From the NCBI GenBank assembly GCA_024195585.1, contig SWBL01000186.1, forward strand, positions 33,904-97,903: a stretch of 64,000 nt of DNA, given 5' to 3'. Below are positions 63,561 to 64,000 of the stretch, piece by piece (positions within the stretch are counted from its first letter, which is position 1; every line of letters starts with the position of its first letter). The notes beneath the pieces are model-generated. The model saw nothing but the letters and a program-made list of their open reading frames with translations. It was not told where the DNA came from and did not search any database. Source of the stretch: Aureobasidium sp. EXF-3400. Taxonomy: Eukaryota; Ascomycota; Dothideomycetes; Dothideales; Saccotheciaceae. Position numbers and translations under genes: made by a program.

Positions 63561-64000
63561 TTAAGCGTTGTAGGTCGAGGCCGAGACGTCACCACCACGG
63601 CCGGTCCAGTTGACGTGGATGTCCTTGCCCTCAGGGTACTTGGCGTTGGCGAACTCGGGCTTGATTCTGAAGGTGTGGGCACCGAAGTAGTCACGCTGGG
63701 CCTGGAGGAGGTTGGCGGGGAGGTTCTCAGCACGGTAGCCGTCGTAGAAGGACAGGGCGGTGCTGAAGCAGGGGGTGGGGATACCCCATTGGGCGCCCTT
63801 GGCGACAATGTTTCTCCAGCCCTCCTGTGCGTCGTGGATGGCCTTGTTGAAGAAGTCGTCGAAGAGAAGGTTCTCGAGGTCGGGGTTGTTGCGGTAGGCC
63901 TTGGTGATGTCCTTGAGGAAGACGGAGCGGATGATGCAGCCACCGCGCCACATGAGGGCGATCTCGGGCTTGTTGAGCTTCCAGCTGTACTCCTTGGCGG
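63561..64000 (-). CDS. GND1: 6-phosphogluconate dehydrogenase, C-terminal part (5' end outside window)
   Basis: The last ~146 codons of the NADP-dependent 6-phosphogluconate dehydrogenase of the pentose phosphate pathway. The frame is open to the window end (AKEYSWKLNKPEIALMWRGG). Signatures include IALMWRGGCIIRSVFL, GIPTPCFSTALSFYDGYR and LLQAQRDYFGAHTF, and the tail GKDIHVNWTGRGGDVSASTY. The stop is at 63561. Strong bias to C-ending codons suggests high expression. The N-terminal coenzyme domain lies beyond position 64000. Confidence 0.95.
   Translation of the reverse strand, partial: AKEYSWKLNKPEIALMWRGGCIIRSVFLKDITKAYRNNPDLENLLFDDFFNKAIHDAQEGWRNIVAKGAQWGIPTPCFSTALSFYDGYRAENLPANLLQAQRDYFGAHTFRIKPEFANAKYPEGKDIHVNWTGRGGDVSASTYNA

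Overview
The window is nuclear DNA of a filamentous ascomycete (Pezizomycotina). The signs are dense genes on both strands, short spliceosomal introns (mostly 48-95 nt, GT...CTRAC...AG), an RCR/Vps62/Mtf2-type fungal gene set, and a fungal THI4 gene with a TPP riboswitch in its leader. The class may be Dothideomycetes, but that is a guess. There is no secondary-metabolite cluster, no CRISPR and no prokaryotic operon. Genes are single transcription units in divergent, convergent and tandem pairs. Exon borders below were set by hand from splice consensus, reading frame and family conservation.

Layout. 1-10 kb: 3' end of NAD-glutamate dehydrogenase, a Lys/Ala-rich orphan gene lying between two copies of a short inverted-repeat element, a mitochondrial carrier, ribosomal protein eL18, and ADE2. 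10-20 kb: a TFIIIC triple-barrel protein, a Vps62-family protein, an orphan, an Mtf2-like mitochondrial factor and CMR1. 20-31 kb: an orphan, TAF12, a Ser/Thr-rich secreted orphan, a CCCH zinc-finger protein, a FrnE-like DsbA-family oxidoreductase and a Tls1/Hep59-like splicing factor. 31-44 kb: CHL1 helicase, RPA135 (RNA polymerase I), ARL8, an RCR-family membrane protein, an enoyl-reductase-like oxidoreductase and a lipocalin-domain protein. 44-64 kb: THI4 with its riboswitch, a kelch membrane protein, a SIS-domain sugar-phosphate isomerase-like protein, RAD4, a small orphan, RFT1, a GNAT acetyltransferase, tRNA-Thr(AGT), LSM12 and the 3' end of 6-phosphogluconate dehydrogenase.

Most genes are unrelated housekeeping functions: nitrogen and purine metabolism, thiamine, Pol I/II/III transcription, DNA repair, N-glycosylation and the pentose phosphate pathway. 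Three act in genome-damage handling (CMR1, CHL1, RAD4), but they are scattered and not a cluster.

The most notable observations are: (i) a dispersed MITE-like family of about 165-220 bp, four copies, not explained by any gene, one copy sitting exactly between two ~50-bp direct repeats; (ii) a predicted 5-nt microexon that builds the Walker A motif of CHL1; (iii) a TPP riboswitch inside a 5'-leader intron of THI4; (iv) a GC-AG intron in eL18; (v) a seven-fold GGGF[V/L]P[E/D] repeat in the RAD4 tail.
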